A stretch of 64,000 bases of DNA. Source: Chania fonticola_B. GTDB taxonomy: Bacteria > Pseudomonadota > Gammaproteobacteria > Enterobacterales > Enterobacteriaceae. Both the position numbers and the translations under genes were made by a program. The stretch's first letter is position 1; the number at the start of each line of letters is the position of its first letter. Shown here piece after piece: positions 41,669-51,836 of this stretch. The stretch lies in NCBI RefSeq assembly GCF_048537545.1, contig NZ_CP183218.1. One strand, written 5' to 3'. The notes under the pieces are model-generated. The model was given only the letters and a program-made list of their open reading frames with translations, made no database searches and had not been told where the DNA came from.

Positions 41669-43054
41669 TTACAACAACCAATCCAGTATCAGGACACCGA
41701 CCAGACTGATCGCCCAGGCTAGGGTGGTGGGTACTGACCAGACCATCATCTGCTGCTTCACGTCCTTAATCCCCATCATCCGGTTGACGACCCAGAACAT
41801 GCTGTCGTTAAAGTAGCTGAAGAACAGCGCGCCCATGGTGGCGGCCTGCGCGGCAGCGAGCATATTGACGCCGGGCAACTGGCTAACAATAGGAGCTGAG
41901 ATAGACGCTGCGGTGATCATGGCAACGGTGCCCGACCCCTGTATCAAGCGCACCAGCGTAGCGATAAAGAAGGGGATTAACACCGGAGACAGTGGCAGAT
42001 TGGCGACGTGCTGAGCCAGCAAGGTGCCGGTGCCACTTTCACGTAATACAGCCCCTAGCGCGCCACCGGCACCGGTCACCAGCAAGATAATCCCAGCGGC
42101 CTGCAAGCCTTCCTCCAGCCGCTCCAGCGTCTCGTGCTTGTCGACCTTGGGCATCAGGGTGTAAACCGCCAGCAGGACGCTGATGGCCAACGCAATCACC
42201 GGTGCGCCGAGGAAGGCAAAGGCTTGTCCCCACAGGCTTTCCCCCAGCCAGGACATTCCTTCAGCCTTGGCCAGCATAGTGTTCACCGCATTGATAAAGA
42301 TCAGCACGATGGGGGCGATGATTGGCAGCAGCGATAGCGTTAAGCTCGGCAGCACCTTGGCTTCTTTCTCAGCCAGATAGCGCTGGTGGGCGGCCCGTAG
42401 GTCGTCCGGCTCATCTTCCTGGTTTTCCGGTGTAAAATCCGGGCAATAGGTGCCGAGCCAGCGCGCATAGATCACAATGCCGATCACGCAGGGAATGGCT
42501 AACACCAGCCCGGCCAGCATCATGGCGCCGATATCGACGCCGAAAATCCCCGCTACCCCTAATGGACCTGGTGTTGGTGGAACTGCGTGATGGGTAATGA
42601 TCAGGCCACCCGCCAAGGCTACGCCGAGTGTCAGAAGATTGCGTTTACCCTTCTTGGCCAGTGCCTTGACCAACGGATAAAGGATGACGAAGGCCGAATC
42701 GACAAAAATCGGGATGCTGACGATATAGCCGGTGATCGCCAACGCCCACTCTTCGCGCTTTTTACCCAGCCACTTGATAAAGCTGAAGGCGATCTGCTCC
42801 GCCGCGCCGGAAACTTCCAGCACGCGGCCCATCATCACCCCCAGGCCAATAACAATCCCGATACTGCCGAGCGTGCTGCCAAACCCTTTGGAGATGGTAT
42901 CTACCGTCTGCATGGCGCTCAACCCGCCGCTGATCCCGGCGATAGAGGCTGCTGCCAGCATGGCGATCAATGCATGAACCCGCGTGCGTAATACCAGCCA
43001 CACCAGTACGAACACGGCCACCGCCAAACCAATGATGGGAGTATAAAGTGCCAT
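41669..43054 (-). CDS. GntP-family organic acid permease
   Basis: A 461-residue membrane transporter with 11-13 hydrophobic segments. GntP features include GFGSTLGSIGIVIGLGVMMGRVLEVSGAAEQIA near residue 55, HHAVPPTPGPLGVAGIFGVDIG near 155, and GSGTVAMITAASI near 370. Family members bring in gluconate, D-glycerate or other sugar acids by proton symport. It is the last gene of a three-gene operon and starts 2 bases after the dehydrogenase stop, so threonate or erythronate is a plausible substrate. Confidence 0.88.
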   Translation of the reverse strand: MALYTPIIGLAVAVFVLVWLVLRTRVHALIAMLAAASIAGISGGLSAMQTVDTISKGFGSTLGSIGIVIGLGVMMGRVLEVSGAAEQIAFSFIKWLGKKREEWALAITGYIVSIPIFVDSAFVILYPLVKALAKKGKRNLLTLGVALAGGLIITHHAVPPTPGPLGVAGIFGVDIGAMMLAGLVLAIPCVIGIVIYARWLGTYCPDFTPENQEDEPDDLRAAHQRYLAEKEAKVLPSLTLSLLPIIAPIVLIFINAVNTMLAKAEGMSWLGESLWGQAFAFLGAPVIALAISVLLAVYTLMPKVDKHETLERLEEGLQAAGIILLVTGAGGALGAVLRESGTGTLLAQHVANLPLSPVLIPFFIATLVRLIQGSGTVAMITAASISAPIVSQLPGVNMLAAAQAATMGALFFSYFNDSMFWVVNRMMGIKDVKQQMMVWSVPTTLAWAISLVGVLILDWLL

Positions 43055-43056
43055 AA

Positions 43057-44019
43057 TCAGCTCCCGGCCTGTGGCATCTCATCACGCATAAAGGCGCGGA
43101 TGATCTGCTGGAAGTTTTCATCGGCACGGAACCCCAACGCCAATGCACGTTGTATATCGAAGTTGCCCGGCCAACTGGCGACAATGCGATTGATGGCTTC
43201 ATCCGGCACGAAACTCACCTTGGCACGAGCCTGCTCACCGGCTACCTCCTCCAGTGCGGTTAGCATCTGCTCCACCGTGACGCTGATGCCAGGCAGGTTG
43301 ACGATGCGTGAGGTGCCGAACTGCGCGGCAGGCAACGTGGCGGCATGGATAAAGTTGCGTACCACGGTGCCAGGGCTGGACAGCCATAGCGTCAACTCTG
43401 GGGAGACCGGGCAGACTGAAGGCTCCCCGTGCAATGGTTCACGGATGATGCCGCTGGCAAAGGAGGACGCTGCCTTATTCGGCTTGCCGGGGCGCACGCT
43501 GATGGTGGGCAGACGCAGCACCCGCGCATCGACAAATCCTTTGCGGGCGTAATCATTGATCAACAGTTCACATAGAGCCTTTTGTGCACCGTAGGAGGAT
43601 TGTGGCTGCACGGCGCACTCATCGGTGACGGTGGCCGGAAGCTGGCCGCCAAACACCGCCAGCGAGCTGGTGAAGATAAACTTCATTGCCGGGGCATTGC
43701 GGCGCGCGGCTTCCAACAGTTTGCGAGTGGCGTCAAAGTTCACCTGCATCCCGAGATCGAAATCGCTTTCCGCGTGGCTGCTGACGATGGCGGCCAGGTG
43801 ATAGAGCACGCTGCAATCGTTGTCGATCAGCCGATCGGCGGCATCGTGTTGAGTGAGATCGAGCGCCAGGCAGCGAACTCGCGGATCGGCTAGCGGGGCG
43901 TTAGGTTGTTGGATATCTGCCAGCACCAGTTCGTCAAAAGGTAGCGTATTGTCTTGCAGCAACGCGGCTGCCAAGCGTTGACCCAAAAAACCTGCTCCGC
44001 CAGTAATGATGACCTTCAT
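43057..44019 (-). CDS. denD: D-erythronate dehydrogenase-like NAD-dependent SDR
   Basis: A 320-residue extended short-chain dehydrogenase. The NAD-binding TGGAGFLG is at 7-14, the catalytic Ser-Tyr-Lys set is TSS near 117 and SSYGAQK near 143, and the substrate domain runs from about 175. The overall text (LVLADIQQP, VNFDATRKLLEAAR) matches the DenD family acting at C2 of D-erythronate. Kinase (DenK/LtnK), isomerase and decarboxylase genes of the pathway are not adjacent, so the exact substrate is less certain. Confidence 0.78.
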   Translation of the reverse strand: MKVIITGGAGFLGQRLAAALLQDNTLPFDELVLADIQQPNAPLADPRVRCLALDLTQHDAADRLIDNDCSVLYHLAAIVSSHAESDFDLGMQVNFDATRKLLEAARRNAPAMKFIFTSSLAVFGGQLPATVTDECAVQPQSSYGAQKALCELLINDYARKGFVDARVLRLPTISVRPGKPNKAASSFASGIIREPLHGEPSVCPVSPELTLWLSSPGTVVRNFIHAATLPAAQFGTSRIVNLPGISVTVEQMLTALEEVAGEQARAKVSFVPDEAINRIVASWPGNFDIQRALALGFRADENFQQIIRAFMRDEMPQAGS

Positions 44020-44046
44020 GGTTATATTCCTTTGTAGGGGGTGTTA

Positions 44047-44814
44047 TCAGAGGTTGATGCTGTGCAGCCGCACGCCACGCTCTTGGAGTTGTTGCTGCGT
44101 TTCTGGCGGCAGGGCAGCATCGCAGATGATGTCGTCGAGCGCCGCCAGCGAGCAGACGCGAAACATGCCGTACTTGCCGTATTTACTGCTGTCGGAGACC
44201 AGTACCTTGCGCCGGGCCACGTCCAGCAGCGCCTGTTTCACCAGCACTTTCTCCTCGTGTGGGGTAGATAGACCATGTTCCAGATCCCAGGAACTGGTGC
44301 TGATAAAGGCCACGTCGATATTCAAGGTGCGCAACAGCATGGCGGCGCAGCTGCCGACGCAGGAATAGTTGCGCTGATCGACCCGCCCACCGGTGTGAAA
44401 CAGGTTGAGCTGGGGGCGATTCATCAGGTGCTGGATAATGGAAAAATCGTTGGTGACTACGGTCAGGTTGAAGCGTTCGGCCAGTTGGCGGGCGATCTCG
44501 AAGCTGGTTGTGCCCGCGTCCAGATAGACCACTTGGCCATCTTCGACCAACCCGGCGGCATATTTGCCGATTGCTCGCTTCTGCCGGTGATGCAGTTGGG
44601 CCTTCTCTTTGTAGGCCAGCTCCTGGCGTAGCGCGTCACTCAGGCGCACACCGCCACTGACGCTAATCACCTTGCCTTCTTCTTCCAGTTGATGGATGTC
44701 GCGCCTGACGGTCATATGTGAAACGCTCATCAACTCGGCCAGGGCCACGATGGTGACCAACTGGTACTCATGTACATAGCGATAGATAAAATCGCGGCGT
44801 TCCGATGGGATCAT
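44047..44814 (-). CDS. DeoR-family transcriptional repressor
   Basis: A 255-residue regulator. The N-terminal DeoR HTH is VTIVALAELMSVSHMTVRRDIHQLEEEGKVISVSGGVRL (about 18-58). The sugar-phosphate sensor domain follows, with YLDAGTTSFEIARQL near 97 and VTNDFSIIQHL. ATG 44814 was chosen because AGGAG is six bases upstream; a TTG six bases earlier abuts that site. It is the first gene of the operon with the dehydrogenase and permease and probably controls them. Confidence 0.85.
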   Translation of the reverse strand: MIPSERRDFIYRYVHEYQLVTIVALAELMSVSHMTVRRDIHQLEEEGKVISVSGGVRLSDALRQELAYKEKAQLHHRQKRAIGKYAAGLVEDGQVVYLDAGTTSFEIARQLAERFNLTVVTNDFSIIQHLMNRPQLNLFHTGGRVDQRNYSCVGSCAAMLLRTLNIDVAFISTSSWDLEHGLSTPHEEKVLVKQALLDVARRKVLVSDSSKYGKYGMFRVCSLAALDDIICDAALPPETQQQLQERGVRLHSINL

Positions 44815-45289
44815 GCTCAACTCCTGGTCGGTAGCGATGGTGCCGCTGGGTGGCTGTTATTTTTTGTTATGTTATTAATATTCAATCATTTGATTTAACA
44901 AATAAACGAGGGTTGTCACATAAGGGAGGTGGGGAGTTGTCGCGTTTATTGGTATAAAATTATTTATATTCAATATGTTGTGATTTTATTTCTCGCAAAT
45001 GGGAGTCACAGAAGGTTGTGATGAAAAGTGTGAGGTGTAACAAAAAAGTGCAGGATGGTGGTGAGGGGATTGCCGGGCTCGGACAGCATGCTGACAAACT
45101 TCATCGGGTGCAAAACGTAGGAGCGCTGCATGCTGCGCCCGTTAATAGCTTGAGCCCTGCACCACTGTTCCAACACCTTCTAGCCGCGTTGACTGGGTAA
45201 GCCCAGGGTAATAAATAAGCAGAGTAAGCCGAAAAAATCGACGGGTGACGTTTTTTTCAACATTCAACTCGTTGAATGCTTGATAAGTG
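44815..45289. other. Gene-free stretch before leuX
   Basis: The part up to about 45000 is A+T-rich and would hold the DeoR-operon promoter. The part 45020-45200 has an open frame of 60 codons with no ribosome site, family resemblance or typical codon use. I see no RNA gene or repeat here. Confidence 0.5.
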
Positions 45290-45317
45290 TTGCGCGAGGC
45301 AAGTGGGAAGGTATAAT
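45290..45317 (+). promoter_or_regulatory. leuX promoter
   Basis: TTGCGC and TATAAT separated by 16 bases. A GC-rich segment follows the -10 (GCCCACG), as in stringently controlled tRNA promoters. It lies about 30 bases before the tRNA. Confidence 0.75.
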
Positions 45318-45345
45318 GCCCACGTTTTCCGCATACTACTTCAGT

Positions 45346-45430
45346 GCCGAAGTGGCGAAATCGGTAGACGCAGTTGATTCAAAATCAACCGTAGAGATAC
45401 GTGCCGGTTCGAGTCCGGCCTTCGGCACCA
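45346..45430 (+). tRNA. leuX: tRNA-Leu (anticodon CAA)
   Basis: An 85-base class II tRNA. The acceptor stem is GCCGAAG / CTTCGGC, the anticodon stem GTTGA / TCAAC with loop TTCAAAA (anticodon CAA, reading UUG), with a long variable arm, T loop GGTTCGAGTCC and encoded CCA. It is nearly identical to E. coli leuX, a classic integration site for P4-type islands; an integrase gene follows at once. Confidence 0.97.
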
Positions 45431-45443
45431 ACAGTATGTAAAT

Positions 45444-45467
45444 AGACCTCAACTGAGGTCTTTTTTT
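45444..45467 (+). terminator. leuX terminator
   Basis: Stem AGACCTCA / TGAGGTCT with a 2-base apex, followed by T7, 13 bases after the tRNA. Confidence 0.85.
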
Positions 45468-45616
45468 ATGCCTGAAATCCAGTATTTACCTACCTTTCCC
45501 GCTATATTAACTCTCTCAGTGTCAACTGACATCAACCCACATCTACCAACAGATGTTGGTACAGATGATGGTATTTCTGGTTCGATAATGCGTGTACCAA
45601 CGGGGAGGGGATAATC

Positions 45617-46876
45617 ATGGCGTTAACAGATATTAAAGTCAGGACATCCAAGCCTGAGGAGAAGCAGTACAAGCTGACTGATGGCAATGGCATGCATCTT
45701 CTTGTTCACCCGAATGGCTCCAAGTACTGGCGTTTGCAGTACCGCTTTGGCGGGAAACAAAAGATGCTGGCTTTAGGGGTTTATCCTGATGTGTCTCTTG
45801 CTGATGCAAGGGCCCGTCGTGATGAAGCCCGCAAGCAGATCGCGAACGGCATCGATCCTAGCGATAAAAAGAAAACTGATAAGGTCGAGCAGAATGAAGC
45901 TCGAACTTTTGAAGAAGTCGCTATCGAATGGCATGCCACCAATAAGAAGTGGTCGGAAGAGCACAGCAAGCGCGTGTTGAAAAGCCTGGAAGATAATCTC
46001 TTCCCCACTATCGGCAAACGCAATATTGTTGAGCTTAAAACCCGTGACCTGTTAGCCCCGATCAAAGTCGTAGAACTATCTGGGCGTCTTGAAGTGGCAT
46101 CACGTCTTCAACAACGTTCGACCGCGATAATGCGTTACGCCGTACAGAGTGGTCTGATTGACTACAACCCGGCTCAGGAAATGGCAGGCGCTGTTGCATC
46201 CAGCAACCGGCAACACCGTCCGGCGCTGGAATTAAAGCGAACTCCAGAACTGCTCCAGCGAATTGATAGCTACACCGGCAGACCGTTAACACGCCTAGCG
46301 TTTGAGTTGACGCTATTGATTTTTATCCGCTCCAGCGAACTGCGATTTGCCCGTTGGTCAGAGATCGATTTTGAAACCGCCATGTGGACCATTCCTCCAG
46401 AGCGTGAACCGATCGAAGGGGTAAAACACTCCCACCGTGGCTCTAAAATGCGTACTCCGCATCTGGTGCCGCTTTCCCGACAAGCTTTGAGCATCCTGAA
46501 GCAAATACAAAAGTTCAGCGGTAGCCATGACCTGATCTTTATTGGTGATCACGATCCACGTAAGCCAATGAGTGAAAACACGGTGAACAAGTCATTGCGG
46601 GTAATGGGGTATGACACTAAGGTTGAAGTCTGCGGCCACGGTTTCAGAACCATGGCCTGTAGTTCATTGATCGAATCGGGTTTGTGGTCGAAGGATGCCG
46701 TTGAGCGGCAGATGAGTCATATGGAACGTAATTCTGTGCGAGCTGCCTATATCCATAAGGCTGAGCATCTGGATGAGCGCAAGTTGATGCTGCAGTGGTG
46801 GGCTGATTATCTGGATGCGAATAGGGAAAAGGCGATTAGTCCATTTGATTTTGCGAAACTACACACGTTGAAATAA
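45617..46876 (+). CDS. P4-type tyrosine integrase
   Basis: A 419-residue site-specific recombinase. The N-terminal DUF4102-type arm-binding domain is ALTDIKVRTSKPEEKQYKLTDGNGMHLLVHPNGSKYWRLQYRFGGKQKMLALG. Catalytic residues include R238 (IRSSELR), H338-G-F-R341-type box (HGFRTM), H in ERQMSH and nucleophile Y378 in RAAYIHK. It should cut within the 3' end of leuX. The gene appears intact and reads away from the tRNA, the usual island arrangement. No excisionase gene is next to it. Confidence 0.92.
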   Translation: MALTDIKVRTSKPEEKQYKLTDGNGMHLLVHPNGSKYWRLQYRFGGKQKMLALGVYPDVSLADARARRDEARKQIANGIDPSDKKKTDKVEQNEARTFEEVAIEWHATNKKWSEEHSKRVLKSLEDNLFPTIGKRNIVELKTRDLLAPIKVVELSGRLEVASRLQQRSTAIMRYAVQSGLIDYNPAQEMAGAVASSNRQHRPALELKRTPELLQRIDSYTGRPLTRLAFELTLLIFIRSSELRFARWSEIDFETAMWTIPPEREPIEGVKHSHRGSKMRTPHLVPLSRQALSILKQIQKFSGSHDLIFIGDHDPRKPMSENTVNKSLRVMGYDTKVEVCGHGFRTMACSSLIESGLWSKDAVERQMSHMERNSVRAAYIHKAEHLDERKLMLQWWADYLDANREKAISPFDFAKLHTLK

Positions 46877-46915
46877 TGCCGTCTGGTTATTGCCAATCAG
46901 CCTCGGAACAGCGCG

Positions 46916-46959
46916 AAAAAAGACACCTAGCCATAAAGAAGGCTGGATGTCTTTTTTTT
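46916..46959 (+). terminator. Terminator after integrase gene
   Basis: AAAAAGACA…TAGCC pairs with GGCTG…TGTCTTTTT around a short loop, ending in T8, 40 bases after the integrase stop. Confidence 0.75.
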
Positions 46960-47115
46960 ATGACTTGCATGGAGCTGTATGGACAACGCGGGACACAAAT
47001 ATACTCGGGCAGTTAACAGAGAACGTGTAACATAGATATAAATTGAACAGACATTGCTGCCAGCCATTGCGGGGCGCTGCATGAGCCTGAGACGTGATAA
47101 AAAACAGGAAGCACG

Positions 47116-50100
47116 ATGAAATTCACTGAAGATACTCGGGTAAAAATCCCCGTCATCCTCCACCTGATACGGTTGGGTTACCACTATCTGTCCCTGAAAG
47201 AACACCGCTGGGATAAAGAAACCAACATCTTCCCTGACCTTTTCACCGCTGCGATTGGCAGAATAAACCCCGGAATTGCGCCCGACGACATCGGACGCCT
47301 GTTAAAAGACCTCACGCTGCTTCTCGATAACGATGACCTGGGCCGCGCCTTCTTCGAAAAACTCAGCGACCGTTCCGGCATCAAACTGATCGACTTCGAT
47401 AACTTCAACAACAACAGCTTCAATGTCGTCACCGAACTGACCTGCGAAAACGGCGATGAAGAGTTCCGCCCGGACATCACGCTACTGATCAACGGCATGC
47501 CGCTGATCTTTATCGAAGTGAAAAAGCCCAACAATCGCGAAGGTATCGTCGCAGAATGCAACCGCATCAACGAGCGCTTTAAAAACCCCAAATTCAAACG
47601 CTTCGCCAACATCACCCAGTTCATGATCTTCTCTAACAACATGGAGTATGACGACAGCGATCCGGAGCCGATTCAGGGGGCATTCTACGCCAGCAGCTCT
47701 TACAGTAACCCGATATTCAACTACTTCCGCGAAGAAGAACTCTTCAACCTGACCAACTTACTGAAACCGCTGTCAGAAGAAACCGAAATCGCCGTTCTGA
47801 AAGACAACAACCTGGAAGTGATCCGCACCAACCCGGAATTTCAGACCAACAAAGATCACAACCGCCCGACTAACCGCCTCTGCACCGCGCTGTTGAGCCG
47901 CGATCGGCTGGCATTTATCCTGCGCTATGCACTGGTGTACGTCGCCGAACCGGGCGGCATCCAGAAACACATCATGCGCTACCCGCAGCTCTTCGCCACC
48001 AAAGCGATCGAACGCAAACTCAACGCTGGCGTGAGAAAAGGCATCATCTGGCACACCCAGGGCAGCGGAAAAACCGCGCTGGCTTATTACAACGTGCGCT
48101 TCCTGACGGATTACTTCCAGAATCAGCAGGTGATCCCAAAGTTCTACTTTATTGTTGATCGTCTGGATCTGCTCCAGCAGGCGCAACGCGAATTTACCGG
48201 CCGTGGCTTAATCGTTCACCTTATCGACTCACGCGAAGCTTTCACCCGTGACATCAAAGCGACGCAGGCGCTGCATAACCACCACGGCAAAGCAGAAATC
48301 ACCGTCGTCAACATCCAGAAATTCCGCGATGACCCGAACGTCGTCACCACCAAAGACTACGACATCAACATCCAACGTGTGTACTTCCTCGATGAAGTAC
48401 ACCGCAGCTACAACCCCAAAGGGAGCTTCCTTGCTAACTTAAGCCAGTCGGACACCAACGCCATCAAAATTGGCCTGACCGGTACGCCTCTGCTGGGAAC
48501 GGACTACAACTCCCGCGACCTCTTCGGCGACTACATCCACAAATACTACTACAACGCCTCCATTGCCGATGGCTACACGCTGCGCCTGATCCGCGAAGAG
48601 ATCGCCACCAACTACCGGATGATCCTGCAACAGGCGCTAAAAGATGTGGAGGTCAGAATGGGCGATGTGGATCGCAAATACATCTACGCCCATCCCAGCT
48701 TCGTCAAACCGATGCTGAACTACATCGTCACCGACTTTGCTAAAAGTCGGGGCGCGCTGAATGATGACACCATCGGCGGCATGGTGATTTGTGACAGCGC
48801 GGAACAGGCCAAACAGATGTTTGAATTGTTCAACGCCGAATTGCCTGCCGTCGCCGAAGAATCTGCGGACGGAATGCCCCACTCACAGGCCGCAGAACTC
48901 GCCGCCGTTTACCAGATTCACGCCAGAGAAACGCGGAAAATCAAACGCGCCGCCTTAATCCTGCACGACGTTGGCAGCAAGCAGGAACGCAAAGAGTGGG
49001 TGGAGCAATTCAAGGCGGGAGAGATTGACCTGCTGTTCGTCTACAACATGTTGCTCACTGGCTTTGACGCCAAGCGGCTGAAAAAACTCTATCTTGGTCG
49101 CGTGATCAGAAAGCATAACCTGCTCCAGGCGCTGACCCGCGTTAACCGCACCTATAACCATTTCCGTTACGGCTTCGTGGTAGACTTCGCTGATATTCGT
49201 CAGGAATTTGACGCCACCAACAAAGCCTACTTTGAAGAGCTACAGGCCGAACTGGGCGACGAAATGGAGCACTACTCCCGCCTGTTCAAATCGGCGGAAG
49301 AGATCCACGAAGAAATAGAACATATCAAAGACGTTCTATTCAGCTTCGATACGGAAAACGCGGAAATCTTTACTGACCAAATAAACCAGATTCAGGACAG
49401 GGAAACCGCGCTAGCGCTGAAAAACGCGCTGGCCGACGCCCGCAGCCTTTACAACCTGATCCGCCTCCAGGGCAACACTGAATTTCTCCAGGCGCTGGAC
49501 TTCAACAAACTCAACATCCTCTACCGCGAAGCCTGCCACCGCCTCGACTTACTCAACCTGAAAGCAGATCTGGAGCAGGGTGTAGACCTCTCCGGCCTGC
49601 TGAACCGGGCGCTAGAAGAAGTGATTTTCGAATTCCATAAAGTGGGCGAAGAAGAACTGGTACTGGCCGACGAACTGAAAGAGACGCTGCGCCGTACCCG
49701 CGAGGCGCTGGCCGCCAACTTCGACCCGCAGGACCCGCAGTTCGTCAGCCTGAAAGACGAACTGGAACGCCTGTTCAAGAAAAAGAAACTCAGCGAAGTC
49801 ACGCAGGAAGAAATGGTTGCGAATATCGGCACACTCAATAAAATTCATGACCGCATCAAAGAGCTGAACCGCCAGAACGCCCTGCTGCGCCAGAAATACC
49901 GGGGCGACGTCAAATACGCCCGAACCCACAAACGCCTGCTCGAACGCGGCGGCCTCAGCGAGCCGGAGCGTAAAATCTTTGAAGCGCTGCTCGGCGTCAA
50001 GCTGGATGCGGATGAAAAAGTGCTGAATAACAGCCAGATACTGAACAATGAAAGTTATTTTGAGCGCCAGATTGTGTCATGTGTGCTTGACCACTTTGAA

Positions 50101-50205
50101 CAACAACAGCACATCACTCTCACTGCGAAAGCGGCTGGTGACATCAACCGCCTGATTGTGGCGGAATACCTGAACGAATTTAATACCGGAGCACGTACGT
50201 GGTAG
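47116..50205 (+). CDS. hsdR: Type I restriction enzyme, motor/nuclease subunit
   Basis: A 1029-residue HsdR. The PD-(D/E)xK nuclease site is D120 … E134-x-K136 in RPDITLL and IEVKKPN. The SF2 motor has Walker A GSGKT at 316-320, DEVH at 426-429 and motif III GLTGTP near 458. A second RecA domain is followed by a helical C-terminus (about 740-1029) rich in Glu/Leu/Arg. It cuts unmodified DNA after translocation in a complex with HsdM and HsdS. It overlaps hsdM by 7 bases. Unusually hsdR comes first, as in some island-borne type I systems. Confidence 0.93.
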   Translation: MKFTEDTRVKIPVILHLIRLGYHYLSLKEHRWDKETNIFPDLFTAAIGRINPGIAPDDIGRLLKDLTLLLDNDDLGRAFFEKLSDRSGIKLIDFDNFNNNSFNVVTELTCENGDEEFRPDITLLINGMPLIFIEVKKPNNREGIVAECNRINERFKNPKFKRFANITQFMIFSNNMEYDDSDPEPIQGAFYASSSYSNPIFNYFREEELFNLTNLLKPLSEETEIAVLKDNNLEVIRTNPEFQTNKDHNRPTNRLCTALLSRDRLAFILRYALVYVAEPGGIQKHIMRYPQLFATKAIERKLNAGVRKGIIWHTQGSGKTALAYYNVRFLTDYFQNQQVIPKFYFIVDRLDLLQQAQREFTGRGLIVHLIDSREAFTRDIKATQALHNHHGKAEITVVNIQKFRDDPNVVTTKDYDINIQRVYFLDEVHRSYNPKGSFLANLSQSDTNAIKIGLTGTPLLGTDYNSRDLFGDYIHKYYYNASIADGYTLRLIREEIATNYRMILQQALKDVEVRMGDVDRKYIYAHPSFVKPMLNYIVTDFAKSRGALNDDTIGGMVICDSAEQAKQMFELFNAELPAVAEESADGMPHSQAAELAAVYQIHARETRKIKRAALILHDVGSKQERKEWVEQFKAGEIDLLFVYNMLLTGFDAKRLKKLYLGRVIRKHNLLQALTRVNRTYNHFRYGFVVDFADIRQEFDATNKAYFEELQAELGDEMEHYSRLFKSAEEIHEEIEHIKDVLFSFDTENAEIFTDQINQIQDRETALALKNALADARSLYNLIRLQGNTEFLQALDFNKLNILYREACHRLDLLNLKADLEQGVDLSGLLNRALEEVIFEFHKVGEEELVLADELKETLRRTREALAANFDPQDPQFVSLKDELERLFKKKKLSEVTQEEMVANIGTLNKIHDRIKELNRQNALLRQKYRGDVKYARTHKRLLERGGLSEPERKIFEALLGVKLDADEKVLNNSQILNNESYFERQIVSCVLDHFEQQQHITLTAKAAGDINRLIVAEYLNEFNTGARTW

Positions 50206-51836
50206 AACTGGAATTTAGAGACAAAACCAAAACCTTGATCGACAGCCTGAAAAGCATCTGTGCGAACTACGGTCTGGGCAACGATGGTAACGAATTCAAA
50301 ATCATCACTCAGGCATTCCTGTACAAATTCCTGAACGACAAATTCGCCTTTGAAGCCAAAAAGGTGGATAAAAGCATCGCCAGCGCCGAAAAATGGGAAG
50401 TCGTGCTCAATCAGATGAGCGAAGAACAGCGGGATAAACTGCAACTGAAGATGAGTGCCGACACCGCGCGTCTTAAGCCGCATCACTTCATTCAGTATTT
50501 ATACAACCGTCAAAATGAGGCGAATTTCGGCACCACCTTTGACGACACCCTGATGGACATCGCCGCCACCAACAACGATGTCTTCGCGGTCAAAACCGAC
50601 GGAGGCGCGAAAGTGGTATTGTTTGATCGCCTCAGCCAGTACATCGCCGACGAATCAAAGCGCGACGACTTCTGCCGCGCCATCATCAACAAACTGGCCG
50701 ATTTTAGCTTCGAACGTATCTTCACGCAGAAATTCGACTTTTACGCCACCATCTTTGAATACCTGATCAAAGACTACAACAGCAACTCCGGCGGCAAATA
50801 CGCTGAATACTACACACCCCACGCCGTGGCGCGCATTATGGCGGAAATCCTGGTGCCGAAAACGCAGCAGGGCGTCGTACGCAACGTAAGCTGTTACGAT
50901 CCGTCCGCCGGTTCCGGCACACTGTTGATGAACGTGGCGCACGCCATCGGTGAAGATCGTTGCAGTATCTTTGCTCAGGACATCTCGCAGAAATCCTCCA
51001 GCCTGCTTCGTCTGAACCTGATCCTTAATAATCTGGTGCATTCGATCCCTAACGTTATCCAAGGTAACACCATTCTGCACCCGTTCCACAAGGACGGCAG
51101 CGCGCTGAAACGCTTTGACTACATCGTCTCCAATCCGCCGTTTAAGATGGATTTCAGCGACTTCCGCGACGCACTGGACAGCAAGGAAAACCAGCAACGC
51201 TTCTTTGCCGGGATACCGAAAATCAAAGCCAAAGCCAGGGACAAAATGGAGATTTACCAGTTGTTCCTGCAGCACATCATTTTCTCGCTGAAGCCGGGCG
51301 GCAAGGCGGCGGTCGTAGTGCCGACCGGATTTATCACCGCGCAGTCGGGCATTGATAAAGGCATTCGTGAACATCTGATAAAAAACAGGATGCTGGCGGG
51401 CGTGGTTTCCATGCCGTCGAATATTTTCGCCACCACCGGGACTAACGTCTCGATCCTGTTTATTGATGCCAGCAAGCAAGAGAAAGTGGTGCTGATCGAC
51501 GCCTCGAACTTGGGTGAAAAAGTCAAAGACGGCAAAAACCAGAAAATGGTGCTGACCGAAGAAGAAGAGCAGCGCATCTGCGAAGTGTTTAACAACAAGT
51601 GGAGCGAAGAGGATTTCTCGGTAGTGGTCAGCTATGACGATATCGCCGCGAAAAATTACTCCTTCAGCGCCGGGCAGTATTTCGATGTAAAAATTAAATA
51701 CAGCGATATGACGCCGGAACAGTTTGCCGCGAAGATGAAAGGGTTTACTGATAATCTGGAGAGTTTGTTTAGCCAGTCGCGCGAGCTGGAAGCGGAGATT
51801 AAGAAGCAGATGGCGGGGCTGAAGTATGAAGTATAA
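50199..51836 (+). CDS. hsdM: Type I DNA methyltransferase subunit
   Basis: A 545-residue N6-adenine methyltransferase. HsdM_N domain is about 1-150; FYTPHAVARIMAEIL-type text is seen as YYTPHAVARIM near 207. SAM motif I is DPSAGSGTLL from 234 and catalytic motif IV is NPPF at 312-315. The start is GTG with GGAG upstream, overlapping the hsdR stop, so translation is coupled. It also overlaps hsdS by 11 bases. Confidence 0.95.
   Translation: MVELEFRDKTKTLIDSLKSICANYGLGNDGNEFKIITQAFLYKFLNDKFAFEAKKVDKSIASAEKWEVVLNQMSEEQRDKLQLKMSADTARLKPHHFIQYLYNRQNEANFGTTFDDTLMDIAATNNDVFAVKTDGGAKVVLFDRLSQYIADESKRDDFCRAIINKLADFSFERIFTQKFDFYATIFEYLIKDYNSNSGGKYAEYYTPHAVARIMAEILVPKTQQGVVRNVSCYDPSAGSGTLLMNVAHAIGEDRCSIFAQDISQKSSSLLRLNLILNNLVHSIPNVIQGNTILHPFHKDGSALKRFDYIVSNPPFKMDFSDFRDALDSKENQQRFFAGIPKIKAKARDKMEIYQLFLQHIIFSLKPGGKAAVVVPTGFITAQSGIDKGIREHLIKNRMLAGVVSMPSNIFATTGTNVSILFIDASKQEKVVLIDASNLGEKVKDGKNQKMVLTEEEEQRICEVFNNKWSEEDFSVVVSYDDIAAKNYSFSAGQYFDVKIKYSDMTPEQFAAKMKGFTDNLESLFSQSRELEAEIKKQMAGLKYEV

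Noticed and set aside
45018..45200. A 60-codon open frame before leuX
   Set aside because: No ribosome site, no recognisable family and atypical codons; probably chance.
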